Both the position numbers and the translations under genes were made by a program. From positions 434,001 through 498,000 of the forward strand of contig JAZGTN010000190.1 in NCBI GenBank assembly GCA_037783415.1: DNA of 64,000 bases, in the 5' to 3' direction. A model generated the notes under the pieces. That model worked only from the letters and a program-made list of their open reading frames with translations. It did no database searches and was not told where the DNA came from. Below, piece after piece: positions 12,112 to 25,213 of this stretch. The first letter of the stretch is position 1; every line of letters begins with the position of its first letter. Source of the stretch: Leptasterias polaris (Eukaryota > Echinodermata > Asteroidea > Forcipulatida > Asteriidae).

Positions 12112-12432
12112 GAATTATTAATATTATTATTATTATTGGTTTATTAAAAACATTCAAACATCGCAGCCAAAGGCTGAATTGGGTTTAAAATACAGAGATT
12201 TATAAAAATAGATATGTTAAAAATTACAGAAAAAACATAAATAAATGGTTTTAAAATGTCAAAGTTTAGTTGGCAAACAGTCTCCGAAACAATGAATTCA
12301 AAAACAATTTAACTTCTTTGAACGCAGTTTTCTCCAAACATGAAAGTTTGGCTGCAAGAAAAATAAGAACAAAAGGAAGGGGAAGGCAAGAGAGAGGGGA
12401 ATTTGGAGAAAAGTCGCAAATGTACGTCTGTA
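12112..12432 (-). mobile_element. LINE 3' end abutting the left palindrome boundary
   Basis: Read on the minus strand, this is a 3'-UTR-like tail with CAATTCAGCCTTTGGCTGC, then TTTTTAATAAACC and an (AAT)n microsatellite. Its 5'-truncated end stops where homology to the right arm begins. It is absent from the corresponding right boundary, where a different LINE fragment lies. Confidence 0.6.
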
Positions 12433-12584
12433 CACTGTGCGAAAAATGCTGTTGCCGTCAAAGAAAACTTGCTTCGAAATGGGCTGGAAACCAAGCCATT
12501 TCTTGCGCGTATCCTGCCGTTTTCCGACATCTCGTTTATAGCCCGTTTCGGGAAGCGTAATTGCACCCACCGATTCCTAAAATT

Positions 12585-12850
12585 ACTGCGCCTGGAAACG
12601 GCTGGAATTGTGCACCCTGTTTCCCACGCTTACAAAGACTGGAAACGGCTTGGATGTGCACCGACCGTTTTCCATGCTTACTGCGCCTGGAAACGGCTGG
12701 TATATATGCACCCTCAGTTCCCCATGCTTACATACAGCGCCTTGGAAATGGCTGGAAATGCACACATCCCTTATTGTAAAGAAGGATGGAAACAGCTGAT
12801 GGAAATGTGTACCGGCCGTTTCCTATAATGCTTAGCACGCCCTGGACTGG
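12585..12850. repeat. About 50-bp minisatellite in left arm
   Basis: Degenerate units built on GCCTGGAAACGGCTGG, then TGTGCACCC, then TTTCCCATGCTTAC. The overlapping ORFs on both strands come from these units. The right-arm version (49510-49860) has one more unit of about 49 bp. Confidence 0.85.
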
Positions 12851-13643
12851 AAGTTGCTGGTAATTGTGTGTAAATGGCCTAAATAATTTTGGGTCAAGAC
12901 CCCCGACCATCGGCCAATAGTAATCCATCACCCTTAAACATTAATCCAAAACACATCATAAAATAATTATGAAAATGCCATTGCCTTACATTTCATTATA
13001 ACTTATTTTAAAATGTCTTGTTCCGATCACAATCTACAATAAGAAACACAGGAAGGCGAACTTTAATGTTGATGCTGGTTTATTTATTTTGTGTTTGTTA
13101 CTTTTTTTAACCAGTTGAAACTTACAAGGAACTTATAAATACAATAGCTTAAACAGTTTGAATTAGTAGCAAGGTTAGTTTGTGCAATTTCAATGTCGTT
13201 CGCATTTTTAGGAAATCTCCATTAAAGAAAGGGGTCCGAATAATAAATTGTGTATTTACCAACTCACACTGGATCATGAACAAGCCAGCAGTCCTGCTGA
13301 CTGCCCCAGGCAGCTAACTGCTCACCCATTAAGTTTATTTACCCAAGTAATGACATTGTGAACACACTTACTCACTGAAAAGGATGTATAGTTCAAAACT
13401 CAGATTATTGGAGCTTTCCCGTAATGAGAACTCAAATTATCAAAAATAATGGCCCACAATTGCTGACTTAAATACTCAATGAAAAAAGTAAGGTAGTATA
13501 GTAAAGGAATGTCACCAAACAAACGAATGTTAATATCAAGACCCATTATTTTTTTTACATTTTAAGGGGCCAAAGCTTCAGGTAAAACCCTAACTGTTTC
13601 CCCGTAACGTCAGAACATTATAATAACGATACTTATACCGCGC

Positions 13644-14013
13644 TTAAAGGCACGGACACGTTTGGTTATTGTCAAAGACCAGTATTCTCATTTGGCGTAA
13701 CTCAACATAATTATGCATAAAATAAAAAATCTGTGAAAATTTGAGCTCAATGGTGGTAATCGAAGTTGCAAGAAAATAATGAGAGATAAACACAATGTGT
13801 GTGCTTTCAGATGCCTGAAAAGGCTTCTGGCCTGAAATATTTTTCAGATTCAAATATTTTAGTGAGAAAATACCCCTTTCTCAAAATCTACCTTACTCCA
13901 GAGGGAGTCGTTTCTCACAATGTGTTATCAACACCTCTCCATTGCTCGTTACCAAGTAAGTTTTTATGCTAATTATAATTTGAGTAGTTACCAAAAGTGT
14001 CCAGTGCCTTTAA
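13644..14013. mobile_element. MITE-like element, left-arm copy
   Basis: The ends are inverted: TTAAAGGCACGGACACG at the left and the complement of AAAGGCACTGGACAC at the right. TTAA at both edges could be the target duplication, as in Kolobok or piggyBac-type elements. The interior has GTCAAAGACCAGTATTCTCA and TGAGCTCAA. The counterpart in the other arm is 48346-48715. Non-coding. Confidence 0.7.
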
Positions 14014-15617
14014 TACAACATGTATGTTTATAAAGCGCTACAGCAGATCGACCAATTCCTTTACAAATTACATAGCACCATGTTATGGTTTGTGGCTCAA
14101 TGTAGCCAAATCAAACATTTGATGTGACCCAATAATTATATACATAAAATAACAAACATGTGAAAGTTTCAGCTAAATCGGTCTTCGGAGTCACGAGAAA
14201 AACAGTCAAAAACTCCATAATATGTACTGTTTTCAAAGATCGGCATTTATCATCAATTTTAAAGATCGATTATTTTACTCATTTCCTAAAAACCCAAACA
14301 TTAGCAAATTTTTATGCAACGGGCAACGCGCAAAATGCAAGTGATTTGCAAATGTTTATAAGGACGTTAATTAATGTGAGGATCCCAACAATAAATATGT
14401 TTAAAATTAACTCAGCAATATTGGCATTGGCGGATTGCTTTGTGATAGGCCTACTGGAAATGAAAGCATAAAATTTGTCGAGGCTTATGATTATGGGCCT
14501 CACCATTAAAAACAGCTGTTTTAAATTTAAACCTAAATGTTTGGATCAAATCGGTATAAAAAATCGGACCAGCATCTGTAGACCAATAAACTGACTTAAT
14601 GAGAAAATCTCGGAATAAATATTTAAATTGTAAATTACAGAAAACAGCTATGGTGTTGATACCGTCCTCCTCTGCTTCTAGTTCGTTGTTCTCTCCAGTC
14701 GCGGTAGTAATCAATGTCCACTTTCCCGGATGCTTAATCTGTCAATCTTTGCAGTGCAGTTTTCATCCACTGCAATTAAAATGGTTTTGATAAAACAAAA
14801 CATTAATATATTAGTATAAAATACTATGTTATACAATTATGCAAACAATTTCGATTTACAGACAGATACAGATATGACTCAACAATGTGTAGACTATTAT
14901 TAACTCTGTCTCATGACAGGGTGAAAAGTACACAATTTAAAACACCATTTCACAGGTGTTGGTTTTTGATTTTGTATTTATTTCATTGTTTTTAGATCGA
15001 GCTCCCGAGGCTGAATCTAGAAGAAACTTAAACCCCTTAAATACGTGAAATGAAATTAAGAAGTCAAAAAGAACACTCAATGGAAGAAGTTTATTACATC
15101 ATCATAATGTCCGCTATAACATCGAGTACGGTATTTGATAATTGTTTGGAAACTAAAATTACCAAAGTTTTTGACTGATGCTAAGACTAATTGTTAATGA
15201 CAAATGTATGTACATTACAAGACACTATTTTCAAACAACAATACACCTGATATCAATGAAAAAAATGTATTACACTCACTTTAAATTCCCGGTAAAATCG
15301 AATCATCAGCGCGTCTGGTGTTTTCGAACTGCAAACCTCATAACACTTGACAGTGTACTCATCAGTATAATTCCCTGTTTAAATATAAATAAATACATTT
15401 TTCAGTTAATCATACATTGGTATAAATTCATAACGTTGTGGAGTCTGTTCAGTGATCAATTCATAGGGAGTTTGATATACAGAATGAGTATTAATAATAC
15501 TGATGGTGCAGGATACGTTATAAAACAGATGGTCAGTCCACGTGATTGAAAACAGTTTCACCATGGCATTTTCTTACCTCATGGTTTCATATAATTATAA
15601 AATATGAAAATATACAT

Positions 15618-16091
15618 TTAAATCAGGCTTAAAATATCCAATCTCAAGAGTATATTAATATTATAGCCTAAACAATCAAACTCACCAATTCCATGTTTCT
15701 TGTGGTGGATGTGCTGACTAGAAGTTATACGAATTGGTTGCGATTTGTAGAGTAAAGGGCTGTAGTGGCACATTGAAACGACTTGATAAAAGCAGAGTAC
15801 TCGGTAGCTATTATGCCCCAATGACCGTTTGTTTTGTGAAAACAAAATTTTCAAAATGTCGTGTTCTTCGTGGAGGAGCCAATGAGCTTAGGCCTACTGA
15901 TCCGGAATAACACCGAGGAATTTATGGGGTGCAGGCGTGAACGATTTATCACTCGGCAGCAGCCCTGCAAATCGCTTGCGTCCGGCTGGCTACCCTTTGA
16001 CCTGCGGTCAGCCACAATATCAAAAAAGTTGATTATTCTGCATCCAGCCAAGGTCGTTCGTTTCCTTTGGCTGTACAAGTCTTGTGAATGA
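15618..16091 (-). other. Unassigned ORF region, frameshifted in the left arm
   Basis: Read on the minus strand, two overlapping short frames cover this stretch. In the right arm the same sequence (46341-46775, plus) reads as one 144-codon frame beginning MAGCRII. The left copy has indels that split it, and the two copies do not share one frame. GC content is locally higher than the surroundings. No domain was recognised. It may be a relic exon or a non-coding transcript. Confidence 0.25.
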
Positions 16092-17229
16092 AATGTGTCT
16101 TAAATTCTTGGTTTTGCTGAGCATATAGTTTTATCGGGGATCGTCTTTGATACTCGCCCTTACTAAATCCATGACCTCCATGCTAAATCATACGGCTATT
16201 TCTAAATAAACTTATTCCCCAACCTACATTCTCATTATTGTCCAATCACTTTCACAATACAATCGAAACAACTTTGATTCAAAGGATGGCAAGCTTTCTG
16301 ATAATACTTTAATTGTTTTCGTAGTACAATATGAAATCCCATCTATGCATATTTATAATTGTCATAAGACAACTTCATTAGGTGGTTTTTTAAAGAGCGG
16401 ATTGCCAGTCATGGAAATGTGAGCATAATGGTGAGGTTTGAACTATATATGTATTTATAGAAATGTTAATTTTAATATTATAGACAAAAATAGCTTGTTT
16501 GCTTCATGGAGGTATAGCAATAAATCCATGGTTGATCACAATTATGTTTCGAATACTATAATATTTATTCATGTTTAATTGATAGATTACATAATTAAGG
16601 GCCGTTCTTCTGAACACCAGAAGAAGTCCAATCTCTATCAAGACAACGCACTGGGCTAGTCAAGGACGGTTTTTTAGTATTTTCTCAAACAATAGACTAT
16701 ATCGGAAATTATGAGGAAGGGGGCATGTTAGGGTGGATATGTTTTCCCCCGTTGATCGTGAGTAGCGTTCAGAGAATGAAGGCTTTGAATTATTTTTTAG
16801 CCAGCTATCTATACATTATAATTACAGGTGGCTAAATTCATTAAGTTTTAATTCAGTATTCACCAATTACGCAATTTCAAAAAAATACATGTACGCAATA
16901 TTTCGACAAAACTACTGTCACTTATTAAGTTTAACAAATAGAAAATTCATCATATAAACATGAACAATTTACTTGATTTTCTTTCGATACAAATCATGAT
17001 TGTTCTACGTTTTGCATACAAAAGTTTTGAAAAGAGAAAATGACTTCAAGATCCAGTGGGGCTCGTCCTTGGGGTTATTAAAGGGGGTGACTAGAATATA
17101 TTGACCCTTGACTGAAAAAATGAGAATGGTAAAAGCATGTAGGAAGGAATAGAAAGTAATTCAGATTTGTTTACCTCTTTTCTGAAAGAGATCGACAGTT
17201 GTTTTTATGCTCCCACCGGGACGAATAAT

Positions 17230-18418
17230 ACTTATGCATTGTGACGTAGCAGGTACTTTTTGTATATGCTTAGGCCTAATCTAATTTATACAGGAAGTTC
17301 AAACCATCCACAATGCTCAAACCCCATCGGGTCGGGGGTAATTATTGTGTACCCCCCTATAATAGCTCCCCTTCCTAAAATTTGTGAATGCACTTGATGG
17401 AACATACATAACAACAATATTATTGACAAAAAGTAAAAGACACAACTTGAAGAGTATTTAATTAATGTTCTAAGTAATGGAGAGATATTGATATTTGACT
17501 AAACATTGTTGTTATAGAAGCTAGTCGAGGTATGAATATATACGACCATTGATCAAGGGATTTTTTAGCCAAGTCCGTTTCTCAATGGATCCCCCGCTGC
17601 GAATATTTCAGCAAAGTTATAGCATAGCTACTCGTATTAATATGGACATGCCCAGCAGTGTGACCTTCACTGTGTGGCAGTGTGACCATGGTGTGGCTAT
17701 ACACACTGCACACACCATCAATTAACAGTGCCCCATGCTGTTAAATTAATGGTTTGTAAAGTTGAAAAAGGATTACTCTTATTTCGCACTATGAAATAAC
17801 GTAGTAAAAAAAAAACACACACAAAACACAAAACAAAACAAAGACAATTGGTTTAACATCTGGGATAGGTCTACTTAGGTCATACCCGCGGCACAACAAC
17901 AATTACAAATCGTTCTGGCAATGTATTGCTGCAATTGTTATAGACAATTGGCTTGATCTGTTAACGTTTTAGTTTGCATTGATTTCTCATTCTAAATGGT
18001 GCAGTAACTTATTGAGCATATAGTTCACTAAAGTTTAGAATGTTCCATCACATTAACCGGATTTGTTGAAAGACTTTGAAACATTTCCAATAACATGCGA
18101 GTCAGATCTGACAACACAGGAACGAGCCAACCTCAATAAAGGTAATTCTGGTCGTCCAAGGATGGCAGATCACAGCAGAACAGCGTCATTACAAAATAAA
18201 GAGCTGCAAGAGAATTGGACATCTTGTTCGAGTATTTGAATAGCAAGAGGGATTGTATTTTTTTTTATATTGACGCCAAAACAAATGTATCATTTATAAT
18301 AGCCAACAATCTATAGTAGGTTCACACTAGTTCCAAACTGCCCTTCCCCATAAACAACCTGATGAATGGCTTTTGCTATGACACGCTAGCTGGATGAACC
18401 TGCTGCCTGAATGAACCA
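17230..18418. other. Left-arm-specific segment, non-coding
   Basis: About 1.19 kb with no counterpart in the right arm, which instead has about 0.63 kb of unrelated sequence (44543-45168). Contains short GTGTGACC / GTGTGGC repeats near 17650-17710. No gene seen. Confidence 0.7.
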
Positions 18419-19426
18419 TGGTTATAATTAGATAGGGGGTTTGTTTATTTTAGATGCTACGTGGAAGACTTTTAGGAAGCAAAGTACAGTTTGCAACATC
18501 CTAAATTTTCTCAAATGGGGCAAACACTCATGCCTGTCTATTGTCGGTTTACATGGCCTACAAAAGTTTACAATGGGAAAAACTAAACAACCAAAACACG
18601 CATGTTTTGATTTACAGGGATTTTGACATTAAAAGAAAAACCTTAAAAACAAATGTTCTTATTTTTAATACAATTATATTGAGACTTTTAACAATGATTA
18701 ATACATTCAACGTTGTTTGTGTTCATTACAAAGGCTTTCAAATACCAAGTATTCATTGTTAGGTATTGGATTGTAAATACATTATCGATATAACTATAGG
18801 GTTGATTTTTACTGTTTAATTCTTTGTAGGTACTTCAGAAAAGAGGATGCATTGATATTGGCTCCAAAACGATGTCTGTGTTCGAATGCAATGTTGGTTT
18901 TGGGTTTTTGCTTGTTTTTTTTTGTTTTTACTTTTAAAAATAACTAGACACAAAAGCTTATAAATTTGAGAACAATTTAGTCAATATAATTCTCTGCAAT
19001 ACTCAACTTATTCACGACGGAATGGTGTTAGGCTCTGTACGGTGCTAAGGTTTTTTGGCTTGCATTTGTCCATGTACTAGGAACATACTTCCATGAGTTT
19101 TCCTTGCTCTATACACTGGTGGGGGTTAAGTTTGAAGGCCAGGTTTTGATGTGTCACAATGTTGTCGAGCCATTGTAGGGGTCAAGCCTTTGCCGTTCTC
19201 CCGTAATTAATTCATCCTTGCAACACTCAGCAGTGCAAAGGGTTTCTTAGCCGAATGTCTGGATTCTGGTAGACCTGTACATATACACCTAGGCGGTACA
19301 ATGTCAGTGCTTCAATGTATGCACGCTTGGACCAATGTTGTGTTTTATCCTTTCTATAGTTTCTGGTATAAATTGGCATAACTAGTCAATGAATATAACG
19401 TATGATACATTTCCATGGTCAATTCT

Positions 19427-20106
19427 CTCACCTATTTCTTTTTCTGAGTATTGGGGGGGGGGGGGGGGGGGGGGCACGATGGTTTTATTTTCTTGTTCGT
19501 TGTTATTGATATGCAGAATAAGTTGATGACTCAAGGCACTCCGATTCCTATATTGCACAAATAAAACAACTTTATCTGTTTCAAAACATCACCCTGGCAT
19601 ATACTATAATTCAAGCCTGTTTTGAAAGCAGCTTTTGATAAAGCGTGATAAATTTTGTTAGAATTACAGTATGCCAACAGTCTGATGACTGATTCCTCCT
19701 GAATGATGACTACATCACCATAAAGTCAGCTTTTCCTATGAACGACCTAGACAAAATAAAACGAAACACCTTGGGCTTTCTACACCTGTATCCGAATGCT
19801 GTTCATTAAAATATTTAAATATTAAGACAGTACATGTTATTGCACATGTGCATCAAACAGATGCAAGAACATGGATAATGTGTTCTTTATTAAAACGCAT
19901 GTCAATAAAACTTACTATTGAATTTAAAAATAAATTGAAACTGGCAGAAACTGAAATAGTCTTTTGTTGTGACAATTTCTAGATGAGTCAACCATTTGGT
20001 GATTTGAAACGTTCAGAAGAGCTTGGCTAATTCTTAAAACAAATAAAACAATCAGACCCCATTAAAATGTCCCTTTACTCTGTGTAGGCCTAATGTACAC
20101 AGTAAA
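19427..20106. other. Two left-arm-specific insertions or right-arm deletions of about 300 bp
   Basis: Segments of about 305 bp (19427-19735, containing a 20-base G run) and about 300 bp (19808-20106) are missing in the right arm, where the flanks join directly. The second is bordered by ATTAAA and AGTAAA, a possible deletion microhomology. Confidence 0.7.
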
Positions 20107-20870
20107 GCTACATCAGTTAATTTGCCATTGACAAAAATCCAACTTTGAACTGTTTTGGTAGGTAGCATGGTTAAGAATTTCAAAAGTTACAACAGAAAAC
20201 CATTTTATTTTTTTTATATATATTTTTTTTTGGGGGGAGGGTAAAGTTGATTTACATTGGGAAATTTTACCTCGTTATCTCTAAAACCATGGAGGTAGAA
20301 TTAAAACACTGCACCACTCATCGGGGAATGTTTTTTTTAAGTAGGTCTAAAGCTTGGTAACGAGAAAGTTTTGTATAGCATCATACTACAGGTGTTGGAT
20401 AATACCGATACCTGTTATTTTCACTAATAATCAATGTCCAAATTGTTTTTACACAGCAACTTTGACATCACATTTATTCTGTTTGCTTTAACTTTTAGTC
20501 CACAAAAACCACGATTATTTGTTTTTATTTCAGGTTTCCACTTCATTCACTTTTTGGGATATTTTGTTGTTGTGTTTGTGCAACTTCATTTATCGATAAA
20601 ACAGTTTGAAATTTAATTTCAATCAATAATTGTGTAATTTGCCACACACCATAGTTTGGAAGTATTTAATACACCAGCCAGATACCAAAATTATACCTTC
20701 GGAGTCGTGATCACGTACTATTGGTCTGACTGTGTGCCCATGGAGGTAGAATTAAAGATAGGTCTTGACCATGTCACCGAAGTGTTGTCTCCAAGGCAAA
20801 TAATGGACTCATTTTCTAAGACTCATTTTCATACTGCAGGTGGATGGAACATCCCTAAATAGATCCCTAA

Positions 20871-21176
20871 TTATGTTGGAACAATATAGCAAATAAACAC
20901 CTAGTGTTAAATTGTTACAATGGCTCTTTGACTTCTGGATTCAAGGGTTTGCCAGAGTTCAGAGTACATGGGTTGCCTGCTGTGTCTACAGGCACTATTA
21001 CAGCACTGCAAAACTTGAAAATTTCCAAAAACGAGAGCTACACGAGGATGTTTCCTAAAAGCAACATAAAGAGGTGTCTTAAAACTCTGAACTGGCAAAC
21101 CCTTGAATCCAAAAGTCAAAGAGCCATTGTTACAATTTAACACTAGGTGTTTATTTGCTATATTGTTCCAACATAA
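20871..21176. mobile_element. Foldback MITE with about 90-bp TIRs, left arm
   Basis: The ends TTATGTTGGAACAATATAGC and its complement open long inverted repeats of about 90 bp around a core of about 130 bp. The near-identical ORFs on the two strands result from this symmetry. The matching copy in the right arm is 42348-42651. No clear target duplication. Confidence 0.85.
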
Positions 21177-21397
21177 TCTTGATTTCAGTCAATACAGCAC
21201 ACCGACACCTGCTTGTATTCAGCCATTTGTATATGCTATAGAACCCTCAGCCTGAAAACACTTCAGTTCATTCTTTCCCTAGTGTTTGGAATAAGTAGTC
21301 TGCCAACAATATCTGAATAATAGTTCTGGCACTTTCGAGACCTTTAGAGTTCTTCCAAATTAATTATCAATACACCCCTATCAAGAACAGCCTTTTT

Positions 21398-23320
21398 GGT
21401 GTACTTATTTCTTCGTTTGTTCTTAGTTTTTAAAACTAAAGAATATATGCTCTTTCAAGTTATCTTGCTGTATGTGTATGGATTTTCCTTTATTATTTTT
21501 TGTTGTCATAATACATTTTGTTTCAACAATTATTTTTCTTTTATTGTTTCTTAATTATTTGTGTAAGATTCAGTTCCCATTTTATAATTGGATTGATGGG
21601 ATTTCGTGTCACAGTTGTTAGGTTCACTTTCATCTTAGGTTGGGCTTGTCATGTCGGATTTTTAAATTGTTCTAGGCGTCAGAAATGTTTTTAAAGTATA
21701 CATTTCTTGTTTCTTGGACTGCTATTATCTGCTAAGTTGTATCTTGTACTGTTCGTTGAAATTTTGATCTAAATTTAGCCTTTTTGTCTGTATATACATT
21801 TTCTAATCGCCGTCTTTTGACATGCATATGCAATTCTATGAATAAACACACCCCCAAATTGGCAAGCTTAACATTTTTAAACGTACAATTTGATAAACAG
21901 ACTTCTATAAAGCAAATTATTCAGAGAAAAATAAAAATATTGTTGAAAATGCAGGTGCATAAAAAGTTGTACCGCTTACAGTGCGTTCTATTTGTAAAAA
22001 ATCGGCCGAGTGTTGAAAAAATAGAAATAAAATTTGTTGATTTTTTCTTTGTTTAAATAAGTTTCCGGTATATAGTTAAAAAGTTCGCGTAGTTTTTTAA
22101 GCGCTGAAAGGTTTGTAAGTATTTTATTTCAAATTAAATAGAATAAAAATAGTTAGACAATAATTATTTGGGAACTACAAAGCGCAGGAGGGCGCTACAT
22201 TTGACTCATTTTACTAAACTCGTTCTAGCTTTGGTTAAACTGTAAACTGTAAAACTGTAATGTTTATTGGAGATATAAATGAATCTTGGTATTTTGCAGT
22301 CAATAAGTTGAACAACTGCACAAATTATGATTCATGAATGTATTAATGTTGTGGATACTCTATCATGAGACAATTTGTTTTGCTTTTTGTGTTTGTCAAA
22401 AGAGTAAGTAAGTTGACTGAGCAAGTCTAGGAACCCGGCTGGCTGGCCCCGGGCCTGAGAGGGTATGATCACAAAGTTTGTAGTTGCATGCAATTGCCGG
22501 TAGACTGGCGTGGGGCCAGCGGAGCTCCGCTCTCCACAAGGTGGCTGGAGCAGACCGGGCAAGGGAGAAAAAACACCCCGATACAACCAGCTCTGTTCCA
22601 CACGAAGTAGTTGATGATAACGGAATAGTTTGACCTCCTCATGTTATTATTATGTACAGTTTATGCTGTGACTCCAAAATATGAGCTTTACTTCTCTATA
22701 ATTATGCATATACGTAATTGCGATTGGAAATTATTTTCAATAAGTTCAGGACTCGGGCAGGTCGTACACAAACTTGTTTTAAATATTTTTTTGAATTGAT
22801 GTCATCAATTTGTTTACATCATTAATATTTTTGTGTGACAGGCATCTACCCTTTAAACAAAAAAATTAAGATACCCTTTTAGCACCATTATTTGTTATAA
22901 ATTATTCCTCAGTAGACAAATTATAAGAGCCACAGTAGTCTTTCCATTATCAAGCTACAGCATTCTTGGAGTTATATCAATGAATGTTCTTTTTAGTGGT
23001 TGTTGAACTTGTTGTAGACTCAGCTTACTGTCAAGCATGCAGCACACAGATCATTATAATTATTTGTGTCATATATGCAGGGAAGCTAATTCGAAAAATC
23101 ACAATGGATGATAGCCCAATTCCCCTTGGTTGTCGTCGATGTTATTGTTTTGATGTTGTTGTTGTTTTGTTTGTTTGTTATGGTTTTGTTCTCTCGTCTG
23201 GTTATTTTTTGTCATCTTTGAAATAACCAAATAAAATATCGGATACATGTTCTGAATCTAGCACGTTGCTGATAACATCATGGAGGTAGAAATAATAATG
23301 ATAAGACGATATACATTCAA
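21398..23320. repeat. Left-arm single copy of the segment that is tandem in the right arm
   Basis: One copy here corresponds to two tandem copies at 38195-40174 and 40175-42120. On the minus strand, 22642-22332 holds an open frame whose C-terminal part, ending DRVSTTLIHS, stays open in all three copies. The N-terminal frame shifts between copies because of indels, so coding is doubtful. Confidence 0.8.
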
Positions 23321-24059
23321 TCAACTTCGATATAAATATACTACCAAACAGCTTGCTGTGTGGGATTTAATCGTCGAAAAAACAACACAAAAACTCCGAA
23401 AACAACGGTATTATCATCGCAAGAATAAAGGCCAATTATGTCGTGCCATCAGATTTGACAAAAAATAATTGTTTACAATTTTCGTGTTTGAACCGAGTCG
23501 ACTGGTGAAGTTACACAGGACAACCTCATGATAGCTTTACAAATGGCAACGAATTGAATGTTTTTTTGTTTTTTTTGTTCAAATTCCGAAAGAATCCTTC
23601 ATGCAAAATTAGGTGTGTTTGTGGAGCTATTGTGGAGTTTGTTGTTTGATTTATTTTCCTTGTTGGGGTGTTTATCTGTTTGTTGTTTGTCTGTTTTTGA
23701 AAATATAAAAAGAAACAAGCGAGGGCATAATCCCACGGTGTGTAATTGTTTGCATGGACCCTCTGTGTTGCAAACGACGTCGGAAAGCCTTGACACACGG
23801 ATGACCTCCTGGGGTAAATCCCATACTCGTATTTAGCCTTCTATGGAACTGTTGTGTGATTATGGTGCTATGTAAAGCTAAGGGCTGTAAGTGCAGCATT
23901 CCGCGGTAAGCAGAGCCGTGAAATACGACCCAGGTCTACATGTAGTTTGTCTAAAATTAGAAACATAGGCCTATTGGCTAATTTTGGATTGTTCTCCTAA
24001 ATACATGGCTGGAGAGTTTTGTCAGTAGCGGTGTTGGGGCGTTGGAGTGTTGGTGGTGT

Positions 24060-24103
24060 TTGGTGGTGTTTGTTTGTTTGTTTGTTTGTTTGATTGTTTG
24101 TTT
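24060..24103. repeat. (GTTT)n microsatellite
   Basis: About ten interrupted copies of GTTT. The right-arm counterpart at 37408-37495 is the complement and roughly twice as long, so length differs between arms. Confidence 0.85.
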
Positions 24104-25213
24104 AATTGACGTTTTCGTTTACAGTAGTAAAACAGATATTATACATAAACAGGACGGCCATAATAGTCCTGCAGTGCGCGTGGGTGATTTTTTTTATTGT
24201 ACGGATCTTCTCTACCCGGCTGGGTTGACATTCTGGTGTCACGGTCTCGACTCTCAGCTAGCTGCCAACAGTATATTAATGCCACTAATGCCCGGTTACG
24301 TCACCCAGATAGCTGGATAAAAACTGAGACAGTATAATAATAACACCGGAAAGCCTTGACCCACAGCGATGGTTAATAAACGATAGCTTTGAAACGGGAC
24401 CACTAAATTTCAATAGCTACATAAACTTACAACATTCCCATAATGCCTGGAAGTCCACATTCACATTCTCTAAGACACATTAATAGTATAAACTGATCGT
24501 GTTAAAATTACTTCAAAGTTCAAGTACAAAACCCAGTAATGCTTATAGGGCGGATAGATAAAAGACTTCACACCCTTAAACGACCCGGCTTTTGTAACAC
24601 GTAAGAATTATTTGATGACACAAGCTATTGACAAAACAGTTAATTTTGTTGTGAATGACTATGGGAAAACATACACATTTAAATGGCGTGCACATTTTTT
24701 TCAAATTATGATATGAAGGGGGTAATCTCCATCATTTGTCTTGACAACATGGCCTAATCTAAAATAAATCCCGTATACCATGTACATGCGTATTGACTGA
24801 CGGAAAACTGTACATGTAATGTCTATTACTGCACATGTACATGTAAATAAGAGTGATATAATGTGACATTTTGAACATAAAACAAGGAGTTTCGACACGC
24901 CAGAAACAAAGGAAACTCTTACACTGTTACAGTGTTCAGTTTCCTGACGATGTGTGATGCCCAACGGAAACTTGCCTGTTATATATGTATTGGCCAGTTT
25001 ACTAAGATTTAAAACACAGAAAACGAAGGAAACCCTTTCAACGTTCAGTTTCCTTACGACGTGTGATGCTCACCGGAATTGTTGGAAACTGGACTATAAT
25101 TGATACGCCAGTTTACTTCGCCGGTAAAGCCGCCACGGAATTGACTGGGTGCAAACACTGCATCCGTTTATATGGGGTGGGTGATTCTGGAAACTCCCGC
25201 CGTTCGCGCGGTG

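Larger units (their letters stand above)
12433..25213. repeat. Left arm of a giant inverted duplication
   Basis: The arm is the reverse complement of 36155-49987 over nearly its whole length, and by eye identity is in the mid-90s percent. Anchors: 13644-14013 with 48346-48715; 14641-14760 with about 47610-47740; 17040-17229 with 45170-45360; 18432-19060 with about 43880-44530; 20871-21176 with 42348-42651; 25063-25213 with 36155-36305. Private left segments are about 17230-18418, 19427-19735 and 19808-20106. No gene with conserved reading frame was found in the arm. ORFs that are open in one arm are generally broken or shifted in the other. Confidence 0.95.

Noticed and set aside
12270..12931. 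Overlapping ORFs on both strands, up to 141 codons
   Set aside because: They are made by the 50-bp minisatellite and the LINE tail. Periodic peptides appear in several frames at once.
15178..15549. 123-codon plus-strand ORF in the left arm
   Set aside because: No comparable frame is open in the right-arm copy of the same sequence and no domain is seen; a chance ORF in AT-rich DNA.
20904..21143. Similar ORFs on both strands
   Set aside because: Product of the foldback MITE symmetry.
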